The translations under genes were made by a program, and so were the position numbers. Of a stretch of 64,000 bases of DNA, positions 21,834-33,571 are shown piece after piece. Source of the stretch: Heterotrichella gracilis. Taxonomy: Eukaryota > Sar > Xanthophyceae > Tribonematales > Xanthonemataceae. Position 1 is the stretch's first letter. The number at the start of each line of letters is the position of its first letter. Below the pieces are notes generated by a model. The model was not told the origin of the DNA and did no database searches. It worked only from the letters and a program-made list of their open reading frames with translations. The DNA is taken from NCBI GenBank assembly GCA_032358255.1, contig JAULBX010025718.1, positions 62,001 through 126,000 on the forward strand, given 5' to 3'.

Positions 21834-24800
21834 CTAGGCCCCACAGTATACATCAGCCTGCTCCTGCACAGGCTCCGCATCCCCACCACCATCCCCACCA
21901 CTATCCACCACCTCCACCACCACCTCCCCACTACCCCCACCAACCAATTTCTCCCCCTTCGCCGCTTCCTTCGCAGCGCCCTCCTCCATCGACGAATCCC
22001 CACCCAGGGAACCCTTGTCTGCTCCCTCCCCATCGACTTGATCACCAACGTCTTCCTCCCCTGGCATTGAATCCAGGGCCTCAGCCATTGCCGCGGCAGC
22101 TTCCTCGTCAGTGTTGCCGCCTTTGCAGGAGGTGAAGACCTGTATATTACAAGAAGCACTCAGGGGATATGAATTGAAAATGTGATCATCTGGGGATGAG
22201 CTACAATGGCATCATATATGATCGAGAATCATTGCTGTCTCAGTACAAAGGCTGGCCGACAGAAGTTACAAAACACAGGGACATGATTAACAGGATAGAA
22301 TGAGCAGAACAGAACACTACAATAAACAATATGAAGTCTAGGGAACAACACAGAACAGAATGATGCCAAGGCGCCCGCCCACACAGCATGGCACTCACCG
22401 CCTTGAGGCTCCTGCTGCTGCTTTTCTTCGTCTTTGACTTCACCCCCCTGATGACCTTGGTGCCCCAGCGCGCCAGCTGGCGGGCCTCGCCCCAGTCCAG
22501 TCCAGCCTGTGCGCCAATGGGAACCCTAGTCAAATACCCTAAAGTCAAACCCTGGTGAAACCCCCTAGCTAAGGGTGGCCCATCGCGCCAGCTGGCGGGT
22601 CTCGCCGCACTCACGACCAGCCTGTGCACCAATCGAAACCCAAAAAAAGAAACTACGGTATGAAGACCTCCTAGAAAATAACAAGCAAGATCGCACCTGC
22701 GCCATGACCTTCCGCATGACCTCGTCCCTCTGCAGCATCCCCAGCAGCGCCTCCCGGCCCCCAATCCCCTTGCGCCCAAACTGCGCGGTGCAGATGGACA
22801 GGAACGCGCGCTGGTACTCTGTCAGGAGGTGCTGCCGCACGCTGTTGTCTGCGGGGTGGGGGGCAGGGAAACCCTTAATTAGGGTAAGGGAAAATATATA
22901 CCCTAAATAAAAAACCGTAAGACAGACACGACCCTTGATGAGGGTAGATTAGTTAGCATACAAAGCATTGTTTTAGATTACGAGGTTGCCTACCCTTGGG
23001 ACAGGGTATTTAAGGCTTGCCACTGCATATTTTGCGTGGACCATATCAGTGTCATCAGGAGAAGGATGGGTAGCACCCCAAGAATCCTAAATCATGCAAC
23101 CCGCCCCCCTCCCCCCTCCCGCACACAACACTCACTCCCAAATTTCTGGTGCAGGCTGGTCTCCAGAAATGAGGGCCTGACAATTAGGTCCCCCATGTCA
23201 TTGATCAGCACGCGGTGCCCCGGGCGCTTGTAGTACTGCACGAATTTGGCCCCTTTGGCAACCACGTCCTGGGGCAAGGGGAGAAAATAGCATCAGTGAC
23301 AGGCACCCGATGATGTCTCAATTCCCACAGATTTGAAGCCCATCGGCAATCCAATATACAGCTGACCAGAAGAATGACATGGAATGCATAGGCATAGGGG
23401 GGCACAGGCACACAGCAGGGCACCACATGGTTGACAATATATGCAATGGTATGGCACCCCAAGAAAAGGCTCTAAAGACTCCATTTACCAACCCACCGAT
23501 CATTGATCTCGAGCATACCTGAGCATTGATATGTGCCACGTGTCAGGCACTCTCTCCTTGTACATGGTAGCAAACAATTACTCCCACTAATCACTCCCCT
23601 GCCCACCCACCTGATCGTTGATGATGTGCCACGTGTCAGGCACCATCTGGTTGTAATCGGTGGCAAACGCGTGGTTGCCAGTGCGTGGTGCACCGTATGT
23701 GTAGCAATGGAGCTTGGCGTGGTCCAGGTAGGGGCATGCCACAGCGATGTCATACGCAGCAAGGGTGGCTAGCGCGCCTCCCAGGGAGTGACCTGGGGAT
23801 ACAAGGAGTCGTAAGTCCTTGGTGGCGTAGACAAATGAGAAAAAATGGGGTTGTGAAGGGAGGGTGGATGGGATGTATGGTGTGGCGTATGCATGCATGC
23901 AGCTTGGCTTGCAATGCAGCTTTCCAAACAACCGCATCGCAGGCAGGGTGGGTGGCTTGGAGGGTGGTCTGGCCAGAGCGCCTCCTAGGGAGTATTTTCA
24001 GATCTCTTTGGCCAGTAATCACACGCTTGCCAGGCGTTGCAATAGCAAGTCAAGGGCGATCACTCAACACCCCACTCTCCTTAGACAAAGGCAACCTAAA
24101 ATCCCCACTCCCCCCCACCCCCCACCTGTGACAATCACCGTCACCCTTCCCCTGTCCACCCCCTCCCCCTCCACCACCCGCTTCACGCATTCCACCACCC
24201 TCTTGTTCAGACCGTTGCACACCCAGCTGCGCAGGAAGCCGCTGTGCACACCGGGGCGGGAGAGCATCGGGGTGCCTCGGGCAGGGGGGTGGGACACCTG
24301 CCACGCCTGCAGTGAGGGAGGGGGGCGAGATGCATGGGGTGGGTAGGTTTGGCGCTGGTGTGAGGTGTAAGAATGGCATGGGTGGTGTCAATGCGCCAAA
24401 GTTGCCTGCCGTTGCTCATGCCCCTTGTAGAGGTTTTCCAGTTCTTTTTGCTGCGGATGGGTGCGGTTCTCAACGCCAATCACAAGGCTTTCAAAAAGGG
24501 CGCCGAGTTATGCCACATCCCCACAGGACAGGAGTGCACTAAAGCAGCACTATCCTAGTGTTGCCAAAACCCCAAAAAATACATTCCTCCACACCCACCT
24601 GTTGGTCTGCGCATGCATTCGCCATGCTAGCAGTCCCCCTGAGAGCCACCACTACTGTGGTGCTGCTCCATGCAACGATGCACCAGGTCTCAAGCTGCAA
24701 TTCCCCCCACTACACTCAACCCCACCCCATCCCAGCTCTGCTCACGCTGTTACCACCCTCAGTTTCCCTACAACCACCCTTCTAACCCCACCTGCAGGTC

Positions 24801-27800
24801 TGCGCACGCATTCGCCATGCTGGCCGTCCCCCGAAAGGCCACTTCCACAGTGGTGCTGCTCCATGCAACGATGTACTTGGTGTCAAGCTGCATCCTCCCC
24901 CCCCCCCCCAACACCACGCATGCATGAGCCATACTCCCACTCCCCCCACTCCTCACCTGCAGGTCCGCGCACGCGTTTGCCATGCTGGCCGTGCCCCTGA
25001 ATGCCACCACCACAGTGGTGCTGCTCCATGCAACGATGCACTTGGTGTCAAGCTGCTTCTCCCACAGCAGCTCGTGTTCTTCAAGCTTGTAGAGGGCCAT
25101 GGCGGTGGCAAGGGTGAAGGGGGAGGAGAGGTTCTGGGGGAGGAGGGGAGGGGGTGAGGTGGGTATTTAGCGGGGAGAAGGGGCAAAGGCTACCACACCA
25201 CACAACTCCATGTGCTCACACAGCAAAGAGCTGCAGCACCAGCAGGTTACTGACCCTTACCAAAAACGCTACAACTCATTACTCCCTACCCATCTCCAAG
25301 TGCTCGTACATGACGCATCTCTGGGGAAACCCTAGCCAAACCCTAGCCAGACCCTACGCACCTCCAGGTGCTCATACATCACAAAGCTCCAGTACCAGCA
25401 CTTGAGGGCGGTCTCAAACACAAACAGCGGCTCGTGTTCCAGCTGGGTGGCGAAGGGTTCCGGTAGGGTTCCGCTGCGCTGGGCAACCTTGGCGCACGCC
25501 TCGCGCTCTCCCCAGGCAAATTCCTGGAGCCACACCTGCGCGAGAGAGGGAAAGCGGGTGAGGGGAGTATGTAAGAAATGAGGGATTCTACCCTGTGTCG
25601 AATTGAGGGGTTAGTGGGGAAATATCTGTGTTCAAGTTTAGGGTTCAAACGACCGCTTCATGCTGTGCGCGCTGAGGCAGTTGTTCAGCTTTATGACCTG
25701 TAACATGTCAGACGCGGCAAATGCTCAAGGTCAGTGCTTTATCGCATGTATTCCGAGTACTGGGCAGGGCTTAGGGTTTAGGGTTTAGTGCGCGTACCGT
25801 GAGCACTGGGTAGGGGTCCGATCGCTTGGTGCGTGGGGTGCTGAGGAAGAGATTGGCACAGGCCACGGCAGTTACCACAATCTGCAAGGGGGAAGAAGGG
25901 GGTGGGCCATATGCGGGGAAGGAATTGGGGGTAAGGGTAGAGAGCGCGAGTACTGCGACCACGGCCTGCCCCTACCAGGGAGAGCACATGTGACGAAGGC
26001 ATTCACAAGAGTTTCAAGGCCTTGGTTTAACTTCCCCTAATAGGGTTCACAAACATCCACGCGATTTTGGTGTGTACCCAATTTGTAGAGTATGGAGAGG
26101 CAGTCACAGAGGTAATAGGGTTTTGTTAGGGTTTTGTTGCACCCACCTGCATGGGTGTGTAGCCGAGCCACGAGAGCGAGTATGACTGGCAGCTGTTCAT
26201 CTTGACCAGGGTGTACAGGATCTCAGTAAGCACAAAGAACACCATGGCAGGGACGCGCATGCGGATCTGAAAACAAGGGGAGGGAAACCGGCTGGTCGTT
26301 TAGAGGATGGAGAACAATGCATGGGGGGGGGGGAAATATTCCATTTCATTTATTTCAATTACTTATTTGTCAACATCTTTCTTTGTCCACAAGTCTTTGT
26401 CCTGCTTACATAGGCTGATCCCTGCATATTGTGGCCCACAGCCTGGCGGTTGCATTTGCCATCGAATTTCGACACTCTCTATAGGCCACCTTTGGAAAGG
26501 AAAGGAAACAGATGCGCCAAAGGCTTGCATTTGCAGAACTAGACAGGGGATAACCCAATGGGAACTCATTATATCTGCCTCACGCCTCCTCTCCACGTAC
26601 ATTCCCCAAACACGCCAAACTAGACAGGAAAACCGGTTTTGCAAGCCGCTACCGCATCCAGCTGCCCACGTACAGTCCTGACATGAACGAGCCTATCGTG
26701 CTTGTGCAATGACATGCTTGATGGGCTTGTTTATGCCTGGACTGTACGCTGGATGCTGGGTGTGGTAGCGGGTTGCAACCCCGGGATTTTCCTGTTTGAT
26801 TCACGCTTAGGCACTACTAATCTCTTTGATTATATACAAGCTAAGGCCCACATGTAAACCCTGACACCTGTGTCCCACCTGCAGACCTTGAATACCGGCT
26901 TTCCTGTCTAATTCACGTTTTGGCAAAAGGTAGCATCTACAGGCTGGGACCCCAAGCTGAACCCTAAAACTTGTGCCCCCCACGTGCAGCCTGACATTTG
27001 CGTTTGCCATTCTGCACTCCCTGTAGGGCACCTATTGAAGCCAGCTGACGACGTGGACCAGTGGATGTTAATTCATAAGAAAAGGGGTCATAATGAGTAC
27101 CCGTCGAGACTCGAGCAAACCATTCCTTAAGCCACATTTACACAAACCCAGCAGGACCTCAAGTCACGTGGGATCATTAAGATGGATTGGAACAGTGCCA
27201 GGAAAGAGCTGCGTGGCGCCGCATTTGCAAGACCGACTGCTAACCTGGCTGTATTGCTGGAATGCATGTAACTAACTAACTAACTAGCACAAACCCTGCG
27301 TATTTCGCCCCACCTGCAGCCTGACGTTTGCGTTGGCCATTCTGTACTCCCTGTAGGGCACCTTCTGAAGATAGCGTGAGACATGCGCCAGCAGGAAGAT
27401 GTAGGCCACCAGGTATATCACGCTCACGGCGGAAATCTGGGGGGGGGCAGGAGGGGGGGCAAAATGTTAGTATCTGGGAAAATTGACAAGGGGGAAATGA
27501 GCCAGCATTAAGATGTAGGCAAGGAGGTATATCCCGCTCATGGCGGAAATCTGGGCCAAGGATGTGGGTTTTGAGGTTGAAAGCATGGAAAATGGTTTCC
27601 AATTTCATTTGAACGATTAGGGTTGAGGATATTATGTAGGGTGTACAGTAGAGTTGCGCCCAGCGCCAGCAGCCACTTCAGGCCCGGACATGAAGCACAC
27701 TCATGTAGGGCTTAGGGTTTTACGGAGTAGAGCATAGGGTTTAGGGTTGCGCACCAGTGCCAGCATCCACTTCATTGGCCCTGGCATGAAGCACACCAGC

Positions 27801-30800
27801 TGCTGGCTCTCACAGCCTGGGCCTGTCTCGATGTGGGGCAGGTGCTCTGAAATGTGTGTGTGTGGTGGGGGGGATTAGTGGAGCACGGGAGGGGGTGTAA
27901 TGGAGGGGATGCCAGCGGGTACATTTACAGATACAAATACGATCACAACCATGATCTCGACACCAAGCCCAGTTACACATATGATTACAAGTATGACTCA
28001 AATCCTGATCAAATCCTGATCACATCACCTTTTACAAATACGATTACAATCCTGATCACAATCACGATTAGAATCACACTTATGAAGGGGTCTTAATGGA
28101 CAATGACAGGAAGTATCAGCAGCATGTATTCCAGCAAGGGATGTGCACCCAGCAATTGCATGGGGGTCCATAATGCAAAGGCAGGGTGGCATACATTGCA
28201 TTGGCCAGTACATTGCATTGGCCGGTATTTGGGTTTAGGGCTTGTGGCGGCGACTTACCCACTGCGTAGATGCTGATGGCAATGACCAGGACTTGGAAGG
28301 ACACCCTGCAGCAAACAACACCAATTGTCATTATCAACATCATTATCTTTATCGCTGTCGTTGTGATGCATTACAGGGGGGTGTGTCGCACCAGACGGGG
28401 AGCAGGGGGCATCACATTGCCCATCCTGAACCCTACCTCTACCCTAAACCCCGAGTAACGTGGTGCACCAAAAGGGGTTAGACTGGCCACCACATGGTCC
28501 ACCCTAAACCCTAGACCTTTTCCCTAAACCCTAAGTAACGTGGCGCACCAAAAGGAGATAGGTGGCCACCACATGGTCCACCCATACCCTAATGCTCTGC
28601 CCTAAACCCTCAGTATGGTGTCGCACCAAAAGGGGATGAGTGGCCACCACATGGTCCACTTGGCATCCATCACAATGGCATCGCTCTTGACGGCAAGCAC
28701 CTCCGGGACACCTGAATGAGGGGAAGCAAAGGGGTGGGTAGGGATGCTGCGTTCTGAGGTGAAACACTGGAGAAATGATGCACAACCCAACGTGCATGAT
28801 TCTGACATGACAGGCGCGAATATACATGACATGCGCGAATACATATGAAGCATACAACGGTGCAACACAGCCGGTGTGCACAGGGGTTTGGCAGCCCCCG
28901 AAACCCTATGCCAGGCCTTTGCTGCAACAACCCAAAACCCTAAAGCAAGGGTCATTGCAACCCAGCGAAGCCCTACGCAAGGGTTGTTGCTGTCTGGTGG
29001 CACGTACCGTGGTGCTTTGTTTTGAAGCTCTTGAGCGGCTGGACCAGGTAGCCCTGCAGCAGGAAGAGTGCAAAAACCTGCAAGGGGGAAAAAGGGAATA
29101 CAATTGACAAGGAAGGGGAGGAATGGGGGGCACAGACTTTCCAAATGCAAGATATCGCTCATGCTTTCCAATAGCATGCAGAGGGACTTTCCAATTGAAA
29201 GATATCGCTCCTACAATCCAATACAATGCAAGACTTTGCAAAACCCTCCAATTCCCTATTGCAAAGTGCCGAAGGGTATCGCTCCTACTTTGCAATTCAC
29301 TCCAGTAAGTTGACCAGTTTTCTCAAAAATTACATGCACTTTGGAAAGTAGGAGCGATACCTTTCGGCACTTTGCAATAGGAAATTGCAAGCTTTTGCAA
29401 AGTCCTGCAGGATTTTGCAAAGTAGGAGCGATACCTTCCAATTGAGAATTGGAAGGTTTTAAATAATGCATGCTAATGGATAGTAGGAGCGATATCTTTC
29501 AAATGGAAAGTCTCTGCATAATATTGGGAAGTAGGAGCGATATCTTTCAAATGGAGAGTCTCTGCATACTACTGAAGGAGAAATCGCTATCATGCAATAA
29601 ACAGGAATACAAGCATTAATCACCATGTTTAATCCAGGCAAAATTTAAACCCACATTACCACAGAGGGTAATCAGGAGTCCTTGCTGGGTTGCAACGCTA
29701 CTTCAAATCCCTTTCCAGGATATTTTATTCCTTTATAGGCCCAGGACGCTATATCCCTTGCAAACTCTAAACCCGTTGGGCGGTGTTTGGAGCGTTTGAA
29801 CTCAACCCCGCTGGTGCATGCTCTTGCATTTGCAGTAGTGGAAGTGCACATACAGCTTGAGCACAAGGAAGAAAGCCACCCTGATTATGCTGACACACCC
29901 AAAACGATGCAGAGGGGGCACTAACAGCCCTAATCCAGGGTTTGGTGTCTTTGTTAGGGTTTTCCCGCACCGTGTTCCAGCATGTCCAGCTGGCGAACGC
30001 GCACCAGTCGACCACCGGCGAGAACCATGAGCACTTATTGACGTGCACATACACATTTGGCACTAGGAAGAAAACCAGGTTGAGGAAGGTGACCAGTCCC
30101 AGCAGGAAGCAGAAGAAGCTGTAGCCGCCCCGGCGCCGCGACCTGCGGGAGGGGGTTTAGGGTTTCAGGCAAGGGTTTAGGGTTTCAGTTTGTACAGCAA
30201 GAAAGCTGTAGCTGCCCCGGCGCCGCAACCTGCGGTAGGGTAGTAGGGTTGCAGGCGAGGGCTTTAGGGTTTCAGGATGTAAAGCTAGGGTTGAAAAGAG
30301 CACCAGGTCGAGGGAGGCGTCCCCGACCAGCAGGAAGCAGAAGAAGCTGTAGCCGCCCCGGCGCCGCGACCTGCGGGAGGGATTTAGGGTTTTTAGGGTG
30401 CCACGACATTTCCTCTTGCTCAGGCAAAGACTTTAGGGTACGGTTTAGGGTTTCCGGCCAGGGTCGCAGGCAAGCCCCTCCCTTGAATGGTATGTGAGCA
30501 GTGTGTACTCACCAGCGCATGTTCCCCTTCCAGTTTGTGTACACCCTTAAGAGGTAGGGGATGAAGAACAGCCCCAGCACAAAGAGGCACACGCAGGCCA
30601 CGATGATGTTCACCAGGGGGAGCCAGCCGTGGTTGAGGTAGTAGGTGGAGGGCTGCAAGGGGAGGAGAAAATTCCTGAGCTAGGTGGTGCGATGGAGGGT
30701 GCAATGCGTCACCAGGCCTTAATCTCAATCCCCCCATGTAGTTACTCACCCACTTTCATTGCCGAGGGCCTCCCTCATTGTTCTACTTGACTGAATTTTG

Positions 30801-31766
30801 TGTAATTGGTCCTATCAGGAATCGTTTATTACGATCCTGGCTGAATGTTATGCACAATGTTGTCGTGCAAATGGCCACATGAATGAAATTTAATGTGGAG
30901 TTTATGGAAATCGTATGTAGTTCTTTGTTCATGACCCTACCTGACCACAACACATGCAACCCCGCATGCGACCGTGGTTGAGAAAACCCTAAACGCTACA
31001 CCAGAACCCTACACCCCCCCTACCTGGCTGAACTTCATGTAGATGGCGGTGACGAGGAAGCCCAGCGCCGCAATGATGGAGATGTTGATCACCGCCAGGA
31101 TGGTCTGGACAAAGGGAGGCATTACCTCCATCAGTGGCGCTCAAAAGAGGGCTAGGGTGCCAGGAGTGTCCAACAGTACAAAAGATGCCATGTATGTCCC
31201 ATATATAGGCAAGCAATGCAGCCTACACCCCAAATTACCTCTTGCGTTTTTCCCCGAACAAAGCCCACGTCCCCAATTATGTCGTTACGGGAGACCCAGA
31301 TTACTGGCCGGTCAATCTCACAGATGCTCAAGTCAACCCGTGGCAATGCAGAGCACTTCCTCTAAGGAGGATGGCGGTGTGCCATCAAAACCATTCGATC
31401 CCCAGCCCCATCAGGCGCATCAAACCCTCCCTACGGCCTCACCTTCATGTCCGTCCCTGAGCAGAACTCCACCTTGGCAATCACGTCATTTCCCGGGTCA
31501 TAATGCCCCGTCAGTTTCATGGATGACGCAGCCAGGCTGAGGGTCCCGCTGCCTTGCTTCACCCCCCCTTCCTCCGCACCACTGCCATGCCGTTCTACCC
31601 CTTCCACGCCACCGTTGAAATGCAACCCCGACTGGCTACTCCTGTTGGTGTCCGCATCACCCATTGCGTCTTCAATTGTTTTGGAAGCGTCGTCCCCCTT
31701 GGGGGTGGATGAGGCGGAGGGGTTGGAGCTGCGAGACCCTAGGGTAGGGTCTTCGGGGGTGGCCAT
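21834..31766 (-). CDS. Multi-pass membrane protein fused to a class 3 lipase, about 19 exons
   Basis: Exons, high to low: 31766-31443, 31104-31024, 30652-30513, 30142-29971, 29077-29008, 28711-28627, 28305-28259, 27846-27755, 27436-27314, 26266-26147, 25881-25798, 25535-25362, 25133-24957, 24306-24126, 23792-23611, 23268-23136, 22848-22697, 22506-22399 and 22139-21834. All phases agree, giving about 916 residues. After a Ser/Asp-rich N-terminus come about eight hydrophobic segments (for example AVINISIIAALGFLV, LVNIIVACVCLFVLGLFF, SVIYLVAYIFLLA, PAMVFFVLTEILYTLV). The C-terminal half is a lipase 3 hydrolase: VVVAFRGTAS oxyanion strand, nucleophile elbow GHSLGGAL, YGAPRTGNHAFA, NDQDVVAK with the probable catalytic Asp, and GHRVLI with the probable His. 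It should cleave an acyl ester of a membrane lipid. The multi-pass half vaguely recalls Wntless/TMEM181-type domains, which is unproven. The tail is acidic and Gly-rich. Two adjacent genes are the alternative, but no stop or start separates the halves. Confidence 0.8.
22400..22640 (-). repeat. Copy of the exon 18 5' edge with acceptor (lipase gene)
   Basis: On the minus strand the true start GCACAG|GCTGGACTGGACTGGGGCGAGGCCCGCCAGCTGGCGCG (22510-22470) is preceded by GCACAG|GCTGGTCGTGAGTGCGGCGAGACCCGCCAGCTGGCGCG (22630-22588). The copy retains its acceptor and is followed by a telomere-like ccctaaagtc word. Confidence 0.85.
23490..23665 (-). repeat. Copy of the exon 15 3' edge (lipase gene)
   Basis: tgatcgttgatgatgtgccacgtgtcaggcaccatctggttg (23612-23653) is echoed by tgagcattgatatgtgccacgtgtcaggcactctctccttg (23521-23561). 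A smaller echo of the same exon's other edge (gcgcctcctagggagt) lies at 23980-23996. Confidence 0.8.
24599..25133 (-). repeat. Three 96-base in-frame exon copies in the lipase gene
   Basis: The last 96 bases of exon 13 (LDTKCIVAWSSTTVVVAFRG... to ACADLQ, 25052-24957) recur at 24887-24792 and 24694-24599. Both copies are exactly 96 bases, carry a CAG acceptor and a GTGGG donor, are phase 0 at both ends, and have no stop. They encode LDTKYIVAWSSTTVEVAFRG... and LETWCIVAWSSTTVVVALRG.... The copied segment includes the oxyanion-strand motif AFRGT. Confidence 0.92.
26430..27560 (-). repeat. Copies of lipase-gene exon 9 on both sides of it
   Basis: The 3' half of exon 9 (minus strand, PYREYRMANANVRLQ, 27358-27314) is copied at about 27032-26985 (PYRECRMANANVRLH) and in decayed form at about 26495-26440. 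The 5' half (lower-case plus strand: aggaagatgtaggccaccaggtatatcacgctcacggcggaaatctgg) is copied at 27509-27556. Confidence 0.8.
27640..27850 (-). repeat. Frameshifted copy of the exon 8 3' edge, with telomere words
   Basis: gcgcaccagtgccagcatccacttcattggccctggcatgaagcacac (27749-27796) is echoed at 27656-27704 with a 2-base deletion. The words gggcttagggttttacgg...agggtttagggttg separate the two copies. Confidence 0.8.
28440..28715 (-). repeat. Three copies of the exon 6 3' edge, each followed by telomere words
   Basis: The block 'accctaaaccct(c)agtaYggtgYcgcaccaaaagggg...tggccaccacatggtcca' occurs at about 28440-28502, 28513-28580 and 28598-28663. Only the last belongs to the true exon (WTMWWPLIPFW). 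Each unit carries its own CCCTAAACCC tract. Confidence 0.9.
29140..29600. repeat. Foldback (large inverted repeat) element in a lipase-gene intron
   Basis: An AT-richer island built from a unit centred on TAGGAGCGATA. Three units read in one orientation (tatcgctc at about 29152, 29203, 29277) and four in the other (gtaggagcgata at about 29349, 29423, 29483, 29535). The inner arms ttgcaaagtgccgaagggtatcgctcctacttt (29250-29283) and aaagtaggagcgatacctttcggcactttgcaa (29344-29378) are nearly perfect reverse complements across about 60 bases. It could fold as a long hairpin. No coding capacity or target-site duplication was identified; a MITE-like origin is an inference. Confidence 0.85.
30060..30390 (-). 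repeat. Three copies of the exon 4 5' edge with telomere words
   Basis: aagaagctgtagccgccccggcgccgcgacctgcggga is found at about 30112-30150 (true exon edge), 30202-30238 (diverged) and 30340-30380. Each is followed by (g)ggtttagggtttcagg-type sequence. The third copy also retains ctcgagggaggcgt... and cagcaggaagcag upstream, so the block exceeds 70 bases. Confidence 0.88.
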
Positions 31767-33571
31767 TGGACCCCCACTATCCAGCTTGAGCAGTGTGGGG
31801 GAGATCTTGGGCAGTGGTGGGAGGACAGGACCTGGGTGCGCCTAGCTTGCTCTGAATATATCCCGTGCCTGGAGGTGCAGTGGACACCTTGTGGGGTTGA
31901 GGGTTCTAGGTTGGAAAACAGGTTGGGGAGTAAGCCAGTGTGTTGGTACGCACTGCCACAAGGTTGACTTCAGAAAAGTCCACTTTGTAGAAGTGTCAAA
32001 CCGAGGCAACCCAGTTGAGAACAGGAGTGTATGCACTTGCGTGCAGAGGGGTGCACCAAGTGCCGGTACGGTAAGGTTGGTTGCTGATTGAGGGCCACGG
32101 ATGCGCTCAATGCACAGGGCTTGGCAACTGTGAGCCCAAAAAGGCAGCACTTGGTAACCAAGTAACAAGCTAGGTTTGGACATAGCCTGGGGACCCCTCC
32201 AGTGGGCAACGAACACGACATGCATGCATGCATTGTTTCCGACAATTTGCCTTCACCCCTCGTCTACAAAGGTTGTCAGCAGGCTAACAGCGCAGATCAT
32301 CACTACTAGGTGTGGGTAACAGCGCACAGGTCAGCAGCCAGGTGCTTACCTTACAACCGTTTGTGCTGCCTACAATTATGGCATATTCACCGCTTTGTAT
32401 GTCCTTCACACAGCGCAACTTTGCAGTCAGCGACGCGCGACCCAGCAGCGGAAAGGGCGACGTTCAAATTTGTGTGCACTAGCACGGCTACGCTCCCTCT
32501 TGACAGAGTGATAAGTAGCCTACGGGGCTCTGTGTATGTGCCTCTGTTCCTGGGTGGGTTATCCCATGCATAAACCCCACGAACAGTGAAGACCCGCAGG
32601 GCGTGCCCGCTGCAAGTGGAAACAGCGAGATACAGCCCAAGATGGCTTACTAAAGAGCTGCCCTGCGTGGGTTTATCAAACGCGTGGTGCTTGAATGCAT
32701 ATCGACAAACCTGTGACCAAGAAATAGCCAGGTATTTCCGCAAGAATGGAAAAGAAAATGGATTTTAAAAAATAGAGCTCCCTTCTGGTCCAACCTATGT
32801 GACCAGACCAAACGTTTTCCCTTGTCAACTGCGCCAGTACTTCCACAGGGATCATTTCTTGTTGACGGCGGCCTGCGGGTTTTGGTCAACAGGTCCTTGC
32901 AGGTCTTGGTGTGCGGAGGCAACGGTTGTAATAATGTGCGGTGGGTTGAAGTACAGATGTTGCAAACTGCAGGTGCCCAGCTGTCCCTATGTCAGCGGTG
33001 AGGCAATATGGCGGTGGCAATGTAGGCGGCAGTGTCATATCAAATTTCTTGCTGCAGCCAACAGGGGTTGTTCAGGCGGGTGGCTGCAGCAGCTGTCATA
33101 TTGAGTTACAAAGGTGCGGCGGTGTCCACTGCAAGACTTACGGCAAGACAGGTCGTGTCTGTTGTGTGAAGAAAGGTACTCGCAGCATTGAGTGATATGA
33201 TCACGCCTTTTTCGAGAGAAACAAGCCCCTCGAGTTAGTGCATGTCACGTCACGAGTCTGGCATCTGGCGTGCGGTAGGGCTGAAATGGTTTCCAACTTG
33301 GAATTGACTGCAAGCATTTGTCACACAAGACAGAGCCTTGTACAACAAACTAGCTTAAGCTAAGATACCTGCTGACTGGAAGGACAAGCAACACACCGGG
33401 AGGAGGCTGCAGGCATTACATGACTTCAGGCAAACATGCCACTGCGTCCAAAGCAATTTGGTGCGACAGAAAAGGAACAAGACACGTCAGTGCAAACCCC
33501 AATATAATTCCAAGACAAGGCTCCCACGTTTGCAGAGCAGGGGTTTGGGGTGCCCTGTTGGCATTCTAGCG
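31767..33571. other. Spacer without a recognised gene
   Basis: The frame of lipase exon 1 stays open upstream of its first Met for about 25 codons, so the true start may lie slightly above 31766. Beyond that, short open frames on both strands have no domain. Bases 32300-33560 are of moderate GC with no exon-like signal. Confidence 0.4.

Noticed and set aside
25630-25695. Extra lipase-gene exon (VIKLNNCLSAHSMKR)
   Set aside because: It has an acceptor-like CAG, but no donor gives a phase compatible with the next exon. Skipping it leaves exons 11 and 12 in frame.
29810-29885. Extra membrane exon (VAFFLVLKLYVHFHYCK)
   Set aside because: It resembles the interior of exon 4 (LVFFLVPNVYVHVNK) and its phase does not fit between exons 4 and 5. 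More likely an exon echo.
31043-31540. 165-codon plus frame across lipase exon 1 and intron 1
   Set aside because: It lies antisense to supported exons and has no domain.
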